Positions 8,593-16,732 of a stretch of 64,000 nucleotides of DNA are shown here, piece by piece. The DNA is from Salibacterium halotolerans (lineage in GTDB: Bacteria; Bacillota; Bacilli; Bacillales; Marinococcaceae). Location of the stretch: positions 1-64,000 of the forward strand of contig NZ_FOXD01000005.1 of NCBI RefSeq assembly GCF_900115625.1. Reading direction: 5' to 3'. The notes below the pieces were generated by a model that saw nothing but the letters and a program-made list of their open reading frames with translations, made no database searches and was not told the DNA's origin. The translations under genes and the position numbers were made by a program. Numbering within the stretch: position 1 is the stretch's first letter; each line of letters begins with the position of its first letter.

Positions 8593-8757
8593 ATGGCGGT
8601 TGAAACACGCTACCGCGTTATTGTGCGTTGTCCCGGCTGCGGGGAGAAATACGTGCTCCGAGGCAGGACAAATAAAAATGGAGAGCTGGAAACAGGATTC
8701 AAGCAGTGCGTCTGCGGCAATGAATCCAACCTCCGAATAGATGTGACTCCGGAATAA
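8593..8757 (+). CDS. Small zinc-ribbon-like protein
   Basis: A 54-residue product with CPGC near residue 13 and CVC near 41, spaced as a small zinc ribbon, followed by a short acidic tail. The ATG at 8593 is preceded by GAAAGGGTG about 5 bases upstream. It starts 17 bases after prsW and is probably cotranscribed. Similar short proteins occur in this position in other Bacillaceae, but no function is known to me. Confidence 0.7.
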   Translation: MAVETRYRVIVRCPGCGEKYVLRGRTNKNGELETGFKQCVCGNESNLRIDVTPE

Positions 8758-8819
8758 TATTGTTTGTTGCAAAACCAGTGGTTATCGTGTACGGTTTTAA
8801 TAACAACAATATCATACAG

Positions 8820-8993
8820 ATTCTTATCCAGAGAGATGGAGGGACAGGCCCGAAGATATCTCAGCAGCCAGCCGGAACCCGGTCAGGTGCTAAGTCCAAC
8901 AGGTAGTTTTACCTGGAAGATGAGAAGAAGTACGTATCCATGGTGGAAAACAGGCCTTCTTCTTATAAGGGAGAAGGCCTTCCTTTATTTTTT
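8820..8993 (+). promoter_or_regulatory. SAM-I (S-box) riboswitch with transcription terminator
   Basis: The S-box core is clear: the 5' P1 strand with CAGAGAGATGGAGGGA (8829-8845), GCAGCCAGCCGGAA, then GGTGCTAAGTCC and a P4 hairpin, closed by GATGAG at 8919-8924. The terminator is the 9-bp stem 8952-8960/8972-8980 followed by a T-rich run. The antiterminator is readable: 8920-8929 pairs with 8957-8966, using both the 3' P1 strand and the 5' terminator arm. The family rule is that SAM stabilises P1, frees the terminator arm and turns off metI-yitJ. Confidence 0.95.
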
Positions 8994-9026
8994 ACAAATA
9001 TTTTACCGGCAAAGGTGTGAAGCAAA

Positions 9027-10133
9027 ATGAGCAGCCGTCATCATGTAGAAACCAGTCTTGTTCAAATAGGCAATAACACAGACGATAAGACAGGAGCGGT
9101 GAACCCGCCTGTCTATTTTTCAACCGCTTACCGGCATCGCGGTATCGGACAATCCACAGGTTATGATTATTCGAGAACGGGCAATCCAACACGGGACATT
9201 CTCGAACAATCCATAGCCGACCTGGAAGGAGGAACGCGGGGGTTTGCTTTCAGCTCCGGGATGGCTGCCATCCAGACACTGTTTTCGATGTTTTCCTATG
9301 GTGATGAAATTCTGGCTTCCCAGGATTTATACGGGGGGACCTACAGGCTTTTTGAAGAAGGATGGACCCGCTGGGGCGTGAAAATCCAGTACGGTGATCC
9401 GCGCTATTTAGAAGATTTTGCTTCGTTGATAAGTGAAAATACCCGTGCTCTGTTTATTGAAACGCCGACCAATCCTCTGATGCAGGAGGCCGATATTGAG
9501 GCGTTGTCGGCTCTTGCGGGCGAGTACAACCTTCTTTTGATTGTAGACAATACATTTTTCACACCGCTTTTGCAGCAGCCTCTGCAGGAAGGAGCGGACG
9601 TAGTCGTTCATAGCGCTTCAAAGTATCTGGGCGGCCATAATGACGTCATCGCGGGTCTTGTCGTCACGAAAGATGAAGAAACCGCAAATACCATCGGAGA
9701 TTTCCAGAATGGTATGGGGACCATTCTTTCACCGATGGATTGCTGGCTGTTGATGAGAGGCATGAAGACACTCTCTCTCCGCATGCAGAAACATACGGAG
9801 AATGCCAGGGCTGTTGCGGCGTTTCTTGAAAATCATGAGAGGATAAAGGATGTCCTCTATCCGGGACAAGGCGGCATGCTGTCCTTTCGTGTTGAACATG
9901 AAGAATGGGTCAATCCACTGCTTCAGAATCTGCAGGTTATTACGTTTGCAGAGAGTCTTGGCGGTGTAGAAAGCTTTATTACGTATCCGGCAACCCAGAC
10001 GCATGCAGATATGCCTGAAGACGTAAGAATTGCAAACGGAGTGTGCAACAGGCTTCTGCGCTTTTCGGTAGGAATAGAGCATGCGGATGATTTAATCGCT
10101 GATCTGGATCAGGCTTTGAATAACCTCTCCTGA
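9027..10133 (+). CDS. metI: Cystathionine gamma-synthase / O-acetylhomoserine thiolyase
   Basis: PLP-dependent enzyme of the Cys/Met metabolism family that joins an activated homoserine to cysteine (or sulfide) on the way to methionine. The 368 residues include the PLP-lysine motif SASKYLGGHND, with Lys199, upstream VDNTF at 173-177, and the phosphate-binding SSGMAA at 76-81. Sequence and the S-box upstream match B. subtilis MetI (YjcI). In B. subtilis the next gene is metC, a beta-lyase. Here yitJ follows instead, so trans-sulfuration may depend on a gene elsewhere. Confidence 0.92.
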   Translation: MSSRHHVETSLVQIGNNTDDKTGAVNPPVYFSTAYRHRGIGQSTGYDYSRTGNPTRDILEQSIADLEGGTRGFAFSSGMAAIQTLFSMFSYGDEILASQDLYGGTYRLFEEGWTRWGVKIQYGDPRYLEDFASLISENTRALFIETPTNPLMQEADIEALSALAGEYNLLLIVDNTFFTPLLQQPLQEGADVVVHSASKYLGGHNDVIAGLVVTKDEETANTIGDFQNGMGTILSPMDCWLLMRGMKTLSLRMQKHTENARAVAAFLENHERIKDVLYPGQGGMLSFRVEHEEWVNPLLQNLQVITFAESLGGVESFITYPATQTHADMPEDVRIANGVCNRLLRFSVGIEHADDLIADLDQALNNLS

Positions 10134-10162
10134 TCAGGGTTCGATAGAAAGGATGGACACGT

Positions 10163-11992
10163 ATGAATATCGTCGGCGAATTGGAAAAAAGAGTGTTGGT
10201 AGGGGACGGAGCCATGGGAACCTATCTCTATGATAAAGGATACAGCGGTTCATTTGAATCACTGAATGTGACGGAACCGGATGTCATTCAACGCGTTCAC
10301 AGGGAATATGTGGATGCCGGAGCAGACATTATTCAGTCGAATACGTACGCTGCCAATGACGTGAAACTGAAAAAATATTCACTGGAACATAAGGTGGAAA
10401 GTATTAACCGGGAGGGAATGCGTCTTGCCAGGGAGGCCGCCGGCTCGCGCGCATTTGCGGCCGCCACCGTTGGAGGAATCGCTGGAATACAGCCACTTGA
10501 TATTTCGGTAGAAACCATTCGTGAAGCTTACCGGAGACAGGTCGAAACACTGTTGGAAGAAAATCCGGATGTTTTTATTCTGGAGACATTTTATGACTGG
10601 AAAGAGCTTTTGGATACAGTGCGGCTGCTTCGGGGCATGACAGATATTCCAATTATCGCCCAGGCCGCTCTCGGGGAAGTTGGAGTCATGCATGGAGGTA
10701 TACCTGTCACCGAAGTATTTCAGGAACTTCAAAAAGAAGGGGCTGATGTGGCAGGGCTGAACTGTAGAATGGGTCCGTATCATCTGATACAGTCGTTTGA
10801 ACGTGTTCCATTAATGAAGGGTGTTTATTATTCCGCCTATCCCAATGCCAGCCTGCCGGATCTGGATGACGGCCGATTTGTGTACCAGTCCAATCCCGAC
10901 TATTTTTATCAGCGCGCGCTTGATTTGAAAAAGGAAGGGGTGCGCATTATAGGAGGGTGCTGCGGCACGACACCGGATCATATCGCCTGGACAGCAAAAG
11001 CAGTGAAAAACAGCACTCCGCTTGCAGAGAAGCCGCATACACTGGAAATGGTTCAGGAAATTCCGGCTGCTTCACGAATTCATCCACCAAAACAGCGGCT
11101 GAATGCAGTCAATCCTGACAGACCTTCGGTAATTGTGGAACTCGATCCTCCGAAAAAACTGACTACTGAAAAGTTTATACGCGGGGCGGAGGCGCTTTAT
11201 GAGGCAGGTGCAGATGCGGTGACAATGGCGGATAATTCTCTTGCCAGCCCGAGGATTGATAATCTGGCGATGGCGGCCGCGGTCCAGAACAGAACAAAGG
11301 CGCGTCCGCTTCTGCATCTTGCCTGCCGGGACCGGAATCTGATCGGCATCCAGTCCCACCTGCTCGGCCTGCATACAATGGGCATCCAGGATGTTCTTGC
11401 TGTGACCGGGGATCCGTCAAAGGTCGGTGATTTTCCGGGTGCTACATCGGTTTATGATATGAATTCCACTAAGCTTATTTCCCTGATTAAAGAAATGAAT
11501 GAGGGCCGTTCGTATTCCGGTAATTCTCTGGGCGAAAAAACATCATTCACGGTCGCCGCCGCGTTTAATCCTAATGTGAGAAATCTACATAAAGCGGTAC
11601 AGCGGCTGGAAAAAAAGATCGATGCCGGAGCGGATTATTTTATGACTCAGCCGGTGTATGCAAAAGAGCAGTTCGAAACTATATATAAGGAAGTGAAACA
11701 TCTATCCACTCCGATTTATATAGGGATTATGCCGCTTGTCAGCAGCAGGAATGCTGAATTTCTCCACAACGAAGTACCCGGCATACAGCTGACTGAGGAA
11801 ATTAGAGTAAGAATGTCAGCAGGCGGGGAAGACCGCGCGACCGCGCAGGCTGAAGGCCTTGCCATTTCAAAGGAATTGATTGACGAAGCCCTGCGGTATT
11901 TTAACGGGGTCTATTTGATCACACCGTTTTTACGCTTTGATATGACGGCAGAATTAACAGACTATGTACGCAAAAAAAATAATAACCTCTAA
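10163..11992 (+). CDS. yitJ: Bifunctional homocysteine S-methyltransferase / methylenetetrahydrofolate reductase
   Basis: A fusion of 609 residues. The N-terminal part (about 1-295) is a zinc homocysteine S-methyltransferase with GDGAMGT near 14, a first ligand Cys in LNCRMGP and the paired ligands in GGCCGTTPDH. The C-terminal part (about 320-605) is an FAD-dependent MetF-type reductase that makes 5-methyltetrahydrofolate. This matches B. subtilis YitJ. It lies 29 bases after metI under the same S-box control, so sulfur assimilation and methyl-group supply respond together to SAM. A terminator follows. Confidence 0.93.
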   Translation: MNIVGELEKRVLVGDGAMGTYLYDKGYSGSFESLNVTEPDVIQRVHREYVDAGADIIQSNTYAANDVKLKKYSLEHKVESINREGMRLAREAAGSRAFAAATVGGIAGIQPLDISVETIREAYRRQVETLLEENPDVFILETFYDWKELLDTVRLLRGMTDIPIIAQAALGEVGVMHGGIPVTEVFQELQKEGADVAGLNCRMGPYHLIQSFERVPLMKGVYYSAYPNASLPDLDDGRFVYQSNPDYFYQRALDLKKEGVRIIGGCCGTTPDHIAWTAKAVKNSTPLAEKPHTLEMVQEIPAASRIHPPKQRLNAVNPDRPSVIVELDPPKKLTTEKFIRGAEALYEAGADAVTMADNSLASPRIDNLAMAAAVQNRTKARPLLHLACRDRNLIGIQSHLLGLHTMGIQDVLAVTGDPSKVGDFPGATSVYDMNSTKLISLIKEMNEGRSYSGNSLGEKTSFTVAAAFNPNVRNLHKAVQRLEKKIDAGADYFMTQPVYAKEQFETIYKEVKHLSTPIYIGIMPLVSSRNAEFLHNEVPGIQLTEEIRVRMSAGGEDRATAQAEGLAISKELIDEALRYFNGVYLITPFLRFDMTAELTDYVRKKNNNL

Positions 11993-12014
11993 AAAGCTCC
12001 AGCTGCTATAAGTG

Positions 12015-12048
12015 AAACTCCTTTTGTCATCACAGAGGGAGTTTTTTA
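12015..12048 (+). terminator. Rho-independent terminator after yitJ
   Basis: Stem AAACTCC (12015-12021) with GGAGTTT (12038-12044), a 16-base loop and a run of T residues. It ends the metI-yitJ transcript. Confidence 0.8.
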
Positions 12049-12049
12049 T

Positions 12050-12101
12050 CGGTTATGGTGATGTATAAAAAGTGCAGGTGGGAAGAAAATAACCATAACC
12101 G
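12050..12101. repeat. 10-bp perfect inverted repeat upstream of sleB
   Basis: CGGTTATGGT at 12050-12059 and ACCATAACCG at 12092-12101 are exact complements separated by 32 bases. The pair sits between the yitJ terminator and the sleB ribosome site at about 12120. It could be an operator or an RNA hairpin. I could not place a convincing sigma-G promoter around it. Confidence 0.6.
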
Positions 12102-12139
12102 GAATGAAGTGACAGCTAAGAAGGGGGTTCAGCATAGCG

Positions 12140-13108
12140 ATGACAAATAGAAGAGTCCAAAAGCGAATCACGGGAATAATACTCGCCGGTTTCATTTTGG
12201 CCGCCTTTCCCGTCCGGCAGGCAGAAGCATTTTCCGATCAGGTTGTTCAAAAAGGTGCCACCGGAGATGATGTCGTAGAACTTCAGTCAAGACTGCAGTA
12301 TAACGGTTTTTATGAAGGAACGATAGATGGTGTGTTTGGATGGGGGACCTACTGGTCGGTGAGAAATTATCAGGACGAATTCGGTTTGGAAGTGGATGGA
12401 CTGGTAGGCCCGGACATGAAAGCCATGCTTGAAAAGTCAACAAAATACAATGAAGCATTTGTCAAAAAAGCGCTGGAAGAGGGACGGGACTTTACTCATT
12501 ACGGAGGCACGCCCGATAACATTGAGAAAGGGCCGAAAGGAAGTGCGGATGGAGGAAAGAAACAGAACCAGCCTCAGAAAAAAGAGGAAAACGGCGGTCC
12601 CCAGCAAAATCAGCGCGGAAGTCAACGAAACGGGCAGACGGGCAAAGACCGGAATAATCAGAAAGGGGAAGGAAACAAAAACGGGGGAAGTGTAGATGAA
12701 AATCAATCCAATCAAGCCAATATTCAAAAAGCCATGAATGTCCCCGAAGGTTATTCTGAAAATGAAATTCAGATTATGTCCAACGCCGTTTACGGAGAAG
12801 CACGGGGTGAACCCTATGTAGGGCAGGTTGCTGTGGCAGCGGTCATTATCAACCGTATGGAAAGTCCGGCTTTTCCAAACACAGCGTCCGGCGTCATTTT
12901 TGAACCGAGAGCTTTCACGGCGGTAGCCGACGGGCAGATTTACATGGAACCAAATGAAGAAGCCCGGAAGGCCGTCCTGGACGCCATCAATGGACAGGAC
13001 CCTTCAGGAGGTGCGATTTATTACTACAATCCGGTAACGGCTACTTCGGACTGGATTTTCAGCCGGGAGACGATTAAAACGATAGGCAAACACAAATTCA
13101 GTAAATAA
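12140..13108 (+). CDS. sleB: Spore cortex-lytic enzyme SleB
   Basis: Lytic transglycosylase that degrades spore cortex peptidoglycan during germination. The 322 residues show a signal peptide (1-30, ending AEA), a peptidoglycan-binding domain (about 34-95, GDDVVELQSRLQ and VDGLVGP), a long low-complexity Lys/Asn/Gln/Gly linker (about 130-195), and the hydrolase domain from about 205 with the family motif YGEARGEPYVGQVAVAAVI. The linker is longer than in B. subtilis SleB and looks disordered. It is cotranscribed with ypeB 15 bases downstream, its known stabilising partner. Confidence 0.95.
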   Translation: MTNRRVQKRITGIILAGFILAAFPVRQAEAFSDQVVQKGATGDDVVELQSRLQYNGFYEGTIDGVFGWGTYWSVRNYQDEFGLEVDGLVGPDMKAMLEKSTKYNEAFVKKALEEGRDFTHYGGTPDNIEKGPKGSADGGKKQNQPQKKEENGGPQQNQRGSQRNGQTGKDRNNQKGEGNKNGGSVDENQSNQANIQKAMNVPEGYSENEIQIMSNAVYGEARGEPYVGQVAVAAVIINRMESPAFPNTASGVIFEPRAFTAVADGQIYMEPNEEARKAVLDAINGQDPSGGAIYYYNPVTATSDWIFSRETIKTIGKHKFSK

Positions 13109-13123
13109 TGGAGGTGAATCACA

Positions 13124-14473
13124 GTGATACGCAACATTATCATAGGAGTTCTGGGTGTGGCTTTAATTGGAACCGGGATCTGGGGAGCCGGCCAGGCAGA
13201 ACAGAAAGAAGCACTTCGTATCGACAACGAAAATAATTATCAGCGCACCTTTCACGATTTAACATTCCATTTAGACGAACTTCAGGACAAAGTCGGAACG
13301 ACGCTTGCCATGAACTCAAAAAAGCAGCTGTCAGGTTCCCTTGCTGATGTGTGGAGGATTTCCGAGATGGCGCGCAGCGAATTGGGACAGCTTCCGATTG
13401 GAATGATGGCCCTTCATGATACCGAAGAACTGCTGAATAAAATCGGCGATTTCAGTTATGAAACAACGGTACGGGATCTTGGTCAAAAACCTTTATCCAA
13501 CAAAGAATATAATAAGCTGCAACGGTACTATGAACAGTCCGGCGAAATTAAACAGGACTTGCGGAGATTACAGGCTTCGGCTATGAAGAATCAGCTGAAA
13601 TGGACGGAAGCAGAAGAAGCGATGGCGGAAAACGGGACTCCAATGGATAATTCCATTGCTAACGAATTCCAGACCATTGATAACAAGGCCAAAGGATTCA
13701 GAGAATCAGGTTCCGTCCCGGATGATCCCATTCATCCTGCTGTAGATGAGCAGATTGCAGAAAAAGTAAAAGGAAAACCTTTTACCAAGGAACAGGCAGC
13801 AAAAAAAGCAAAGCAGTTTCTTCAGCTTCCGGAATCCATGAAAGTGGAAATATCCGAGCTTGAGCAGGGAGCAGGGTACGAGGGTTATACGATGACGATG
13901 GAAGAACCCGAAGGCGAAGACATGATTTACATGGACATGACAAAGAAGGGCGGGCATCCTCTCTGGTTTTTACAGGCAAGGCCGGTGGACGACCAGGAAA
14001 TAAGCCTGAATAAAGCTTCGAAAAAAGCCCTTAAATTCCTGGAACGCAATGGTTTTCAGAACATGGAAATGATAGAAGGGAAGCAGTATGATTCAATTGG
14101 TGCTTTCCAATTCGCCCCTGTCATTAACGGAGTGAAGATTTATCCGGAAACGGTATATGTGGAAGCGGCGCTTGATGACGGCGAAATTGTCGGCTTTAAA
14201 GGAGCTGAACAACTTATCAATAAAAAAGAACGCGGCACTCTGACACCGGCATTGACAGAGGAGGAAGCCGAGCAGAAAGTGAATCCAAGAGTGAAAATAA
14301 AAGAACGTCAAAAAGCGGTTATAGAAACAGAAAACGGTGACGAAGCATTCTGCTATGAGTTTTTCGGTACGATGAATAATGATACGTATACGGTCTACAT
14401 CAATGCCGAAAACGGAAATGAAGAAAAGGTGGAAAAAATGAAGCATGCCGAACCGGTATATGATACGATGTAA
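13124..14473 (+). CDS. ypeB: Germination protein YpeB
   Basis: Partner of SleB, required for its accumulation and control in the spore. The 449-residue protein starts with a membrane segment (about 2-18). The middle is an alpha-helical, charged region and the C-terminal half holds PepSY-type repeats (for example FTKEQAAKKAKQFL and ISLNKASKKALKFL). GTG is the start, preceded by GGAGGTG. Length equals B. subtilis YpeB (about 450). The palindromic terminator at 14492 ends the operon. Confidence 0.95.
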   Translation: MIRNIIIGVLGVALIGTGIWGAGQAEQKEALRIDNENNYQRTFHDLTFHLDELQDKVGTTLAMNSKKQLSGSLADVWRISEMARSELGQLPIGMMALHDTEELLNKIGDFSYETTVRDLGQKPLSNKEYNKLQRYYEQSGEIKQDLRRLQASAMKNQLKWTEAEEAMAENGTPMDNSIANEFQTIDNKAKGFRESGSVPDDPIHPAVDEQIAEKVKGKPFTKEQAAKKAKQFLQLPESMKVEISELEQGAGYEGYTMTMEEPEGEDMIYMDMTKKGGHPLWFLQARPVDDQEISLNKASKKALKFLERNGFQNMEMIEGKQYDSIGAFQFAPVINGVKIYPETVYVEAALDDGEIVGFKGAEQLINKKERGTLTPALTEEEAEQKVNPRVKIKERQKAVIETENGDEAFCYEFFGTMNNDTYTVYINAENGNEEKVEKMKHAEPVYDTM

Positions 14474-14491
14474 AGGAGAATGGGAACGTTT

Positions 14492-14524
14492 AAAGAAGAA
14501 GCAGGCCTGCTTCTTCTTTTCCCT
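14492..14524 (+). terminator. Rho-independent terminator after ypeB
   Basis: A perfect 14-bp palindrome (14492-14505 with 14506-14519, centred on AGGCCT) running into TTTT. Real folding leaves a four-base loop. It separates sleB-ypeB from ypfA. Confidence 0.85.
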
Positions 14525-14560
14525 TTAATACAGGAGAACTGTCGCAGGGGAGGAAAACCA

Positions 14561-15259
14561 ATGATACGTATCGGTGATACCATCCATCTGGAACTGGAAG
14601 AGGAAAACACTTCTTCGGAGCGGGGTGAGTTGGAAGTCAAAACATATTGGTGCAAGCTGATTGATTACGACAACGACAACAACCTTTTTGTTGTCGATCC
14701 ACCTGTCAATGCAGACACCGGACGCACCGGTTTTTTTATGGAAGGAGTGGAGCTTGGCGCCTGGTTTGTCGGAAAAGATGAGGCGGTGCACACATTTGAA
14801 ACAGAAGTGAAGGGCAGAAAAGGAACACAGGTAAGATCCATTCTGCTGACCGATCCCGGCAAAGACCGGTATATCCGGGTTCAGCGCAGAAATCACGTAA
14901 GGATCGATACCGCTCTTGATGCTGCGCTGTATCCGCATAAAACAGAGGCTTCCTCATTCGTTACGTCCACGATCGATATCAGCGGAGGAGGGATGGCTGT
15001 TTTTGTCCCATCCGGCCACAACCTCAAACAGGGTGATGCAGTCAACGCATGGATTGTGCTTCATGCGTTGGAAGGGGGTATTCATTACCTCTATCTCTCC
15101 TGTACGATTGTGCGGATAATGGAAGTGAAGGGCACGGCGAAAGAAAAATGTTCTCTCCGATTTGATCATATCAGTGATGGAGACAGACAGCTGGTTATCA
15201 AATACTGTTTTGAACAGCAGCTTCAGGTACGAAAACACATAAACAGCCGGAATCATTAG
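14561..15259 (+). CDS. ypfA: c-di-GMP-binding PilZ-domain protein, flagellar brake (YcgR/YpfA type)
   Basis: Cytoplasmic receptor that in B. subtilis (YpfA/DgrA) slows the flagellar motor when c-di-GMP is high. The 232 residues have a YcgR-like N-terminal domain (1-100) and a PilZ domain with both ligand motifs: the RxxxR in QRRNHVRID (Arg110 to Arg114) and DISGGG at 139-144. The ATG at 14561 follows GGGGAGG, and the longer in-frame reading would overlap the terminator. The chemotaxis gene cheR at 32.7 kb shows the organism is likely motile. Confidence 0.9.
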   Translation: MIRIGDTIHLELEEENTSSERGELEVKTYWCKLIDYDNDNNLFVVDPPVNADTGRTGFFMEGVELGAWFVGKDEAVHTFETEVKGRKGTQVRSILLTDPGKDRYIRVQRRNHVRIDTALDAALYPHKTEASSFVTSTIDISGGGMAVFVPSGHNLKQGDAVNAWIVLHALEGGIHYLYLSCTIVRIMEVKGTAKEKCSLRFDHISDGDRQLVIKYCFEQQLQVRKHINSRNH

Positions 15260-15261
15260 AT

Positions 15262-15290
15262 TTGTTCAACGTTATGTGATATGATAATCT
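15262..15290 (+). promoter_or_regulatory. Candidate sigma-A promoter for cmk
   Basis: TTGTTC at 15262-15267, 17-base spacer, TAATCT at 15285-15290. The -10 is imperfect and overlaps alternative hexamers (GATAAT, TATGAT). Confidence 0.5.
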
Positions 15291-15294
15291 AAGA

Positions 15295-15361
15295 ATGTTA
15301 CCTCCATCAATGGAATAATCCATTGTTCACAGCAAAGAAGTACATATTGTAACATCGAGGT
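15295..15361 (+). promoter_or_regulatory. Structured 5' leader before cmk
   Basis: ATGTTAC (15295-15301) is the exact complement of GTAACAT (15349-15355), enclosing a 7-bp hairpin CAATGGA/TCCATTG (15308-15314/15319-15325). The 3' arm abuts the ribosome site GAGGT (15357-15361). The overlapping 5' segment ACCTC (15300-15304) can instead pair with that GAGGT. The two pairings exclude each other, as in translational switches. No ligand or protein partner is evident. Confidence 0.5.
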
Positions 15362-15366
15362 GCTCT

Positions 15367-16044
15367 ATGAACAAAATCAATATCGCAATTGATGGTCCCG
15401 CAGGGGCCGGAAAAAGTACAGTGGCCAGAACCGCAGCTTCTCAATTACAATATGTTTACATCGACACCGGTGCGATGTACCGGGCATTAACCTGGAATGC
15501 TATTCATCATAACGTGGATATACAGGATGAAGCAGAGATTTCCATGTTATTAAAAAAAACAGATATCGAACTGCTTCCATCACTGGAGGGTAACCGGGTG
15601 TTCGTAGACGGAGAAGAAGTAACCTCCGCTATCCGCTCCAATGATGTAACAGCCGCCGTTTCGGATGTTTCAGCCCATGAAGAAGTGCGCAGGCAGATGG
15701 TAAAAAAACAGCAGGAACTGGCACAGGACGGGGGAGCCGTCCTGGATGGACGCGATATCGGAACCGCCGTTCTTCCTGATGCGGAGTTGAAAGTGTTTCT
15801 ATCCGCCTCGGTCGAAGAGCGGGCAAAACGGCGGCATCTTGAAAATGTGGGGAAGGGGATATCTTCTGACCTGCAGATGATGATGAAAGACATTCAGGTC
15901 CGGGATGGAAAAGACACAGAAAGAGACATATCTCCACTGGTTCAGGCCGGTGACGCAGTACACGTTGACACCACAGATTTAACCGCTGAAGAGGCGGCCG
16001 CTGAAATATGTGTGCTGGCCAGGGAAAGGATTCATCAGACATGA
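15367..16044 (+). CDS. cmk: Cytidylate kinase
   Basis: Phosphorylates CMP and dCMP to the diphosphates. The 225-residue protein has the P-loop DGPAGAGKST at 9-18, IDTGAMYRA, the DGRDIGT segment and the SVEERAKRR lid. It heads a run cmk-plsC-ypfD-fni-yphA as in B. subtilis. The start ATG follows CGAGGTG, which lies at the edge of the leader structure described separately. Confidence 0.95.
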   Translation: MNKINIAIDGPAGAGKSTVARTAASQLQYVYIDTGAMYRALTWNAIHHNVDIQDEAEISMLLKKTDIELLPSLEGNRVFVDGEEVTSAIRSNDVTAAVSDVSAHEEVRRQMVKKQQELAQDGGAVLDGRDIGTAVLPDAELKVFLSASVEERAKRRHLENVGKGISSDLQMMMKDIQVRDGKDTERDISPLVQAGDAVHVDTTDLTAEEAAAEICVLARERIHQT

Positions 16045-16634
16045 GCCTTTACGGTATCGGAAAAGCGTTAAGCCGTATGTATTTTTCTCTTTCTATGAGA
16101 GTCCGCGTAATAGGCCGGGAAAACATTCCGGAAACAGGACCTGTGCTGTTGTGCTCGAATCACATCAGCAATCTTGATCCTGTACTGGTCGGGTCGCATA
16201 TGAAACGCTCCCTGAACTTTATGGCGAAGGAAGAACTGTTTGAAAATAAAACAGCAGGTGCTTTGTTGAAGAGGCTTGGAGCATTTCCGGTGAAGCGGGG
16301 AAGCAGTGACCGCCGGGCGCTTAAAAAAGGGCTCGGACTTCTTGATGATGGACACGTTTTGTGTCTGTTTCCTGAGGGTACAAGGAGTAAGACGGGGGAG
16401 ATAAAAAGCGGGCTTGCAGGCTCGGGCTTCTTTGCCCTGCGCTCAAAAGCTTCTATCGTACCTGTTGTCGTCATTGGCTCGTATAAACTATTCGGCCGTA
16501 TGACGGTCATTTACGGACCGCCGGTGGATATGGATTCTATGCGCGCGCGAAAAGCAGACGCTGCGGAGGCCACAGAAATGATCATGGAGCATATCCGTGG
16601 TCTGAAAAAAGAACATATGGAACAAAGCAGGTAA
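16041..16634 (+). CDS. plsC: 1-acyl-sn-glycerol-3-phosphate acyltransferase
   Basis: Adds the second acyl chain to lysophosphatidate to give phosphatidate at the membrane. In 197 residues it carries both acyltransferase blocks: NHISNLD at 40-46 (catalytic His41 and Asp46) and FPEGTRS at 110-116. The ATG at 16041 overlaps the cmk stop by 4 bases (ATGA), so translation is coupled. PlsY, which makes its substrate, and GpsA, which makes glycerol-3-phosphate, lie 5 kb downstream. Confidence 0.92.
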   Translation: MSLYGIGKALSRMYFSLSMRVRVIGRENIPETGPVLLCSNHISNLDPVLVGSHMKRSLNFMAKEELFENKTAGALLKRLGAFPVKRGSSDRRALKKGLGLLDDGHVLCLFPEGTRSKTGEIKSGLAGSGFFALRSKASIVPVVVIGSYKLFGRMTVIYGPPVDMDSMRARKADAAEATEMIMEHIRGLKKEHMEQSR

Positions 16635-16657
16635 ACATCCTGCAGCAGCACAGGAAC

Positions 16658-16680
16658 AAATTCTTTCTCCGAAAGAATTT
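16658..16680 (+). other. Perfect 10-bp hairpin between plsC and ypfD
   Basis: AAATTCTTTC/GAAAGAATTT with a 3-base loop, about 50 bases before the ypfD start. No T run follows on the plus strand, so it is not a standard terminator. It may be an mRNA processing or stability element. Confidence 0.5.
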
Positions 16681-16732
16681 AAAAAATATTTAGTTTGAAG
16701 TTCCCTGAGGACAGTGAAGGAGGCAGAAGTCA

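Noticed and set aside
12062-12100. Sigma-G promoter for sleB using TGTATA and CATAAC
   Set aside because: The spacing is 26 bases, far from the 17-18 required.
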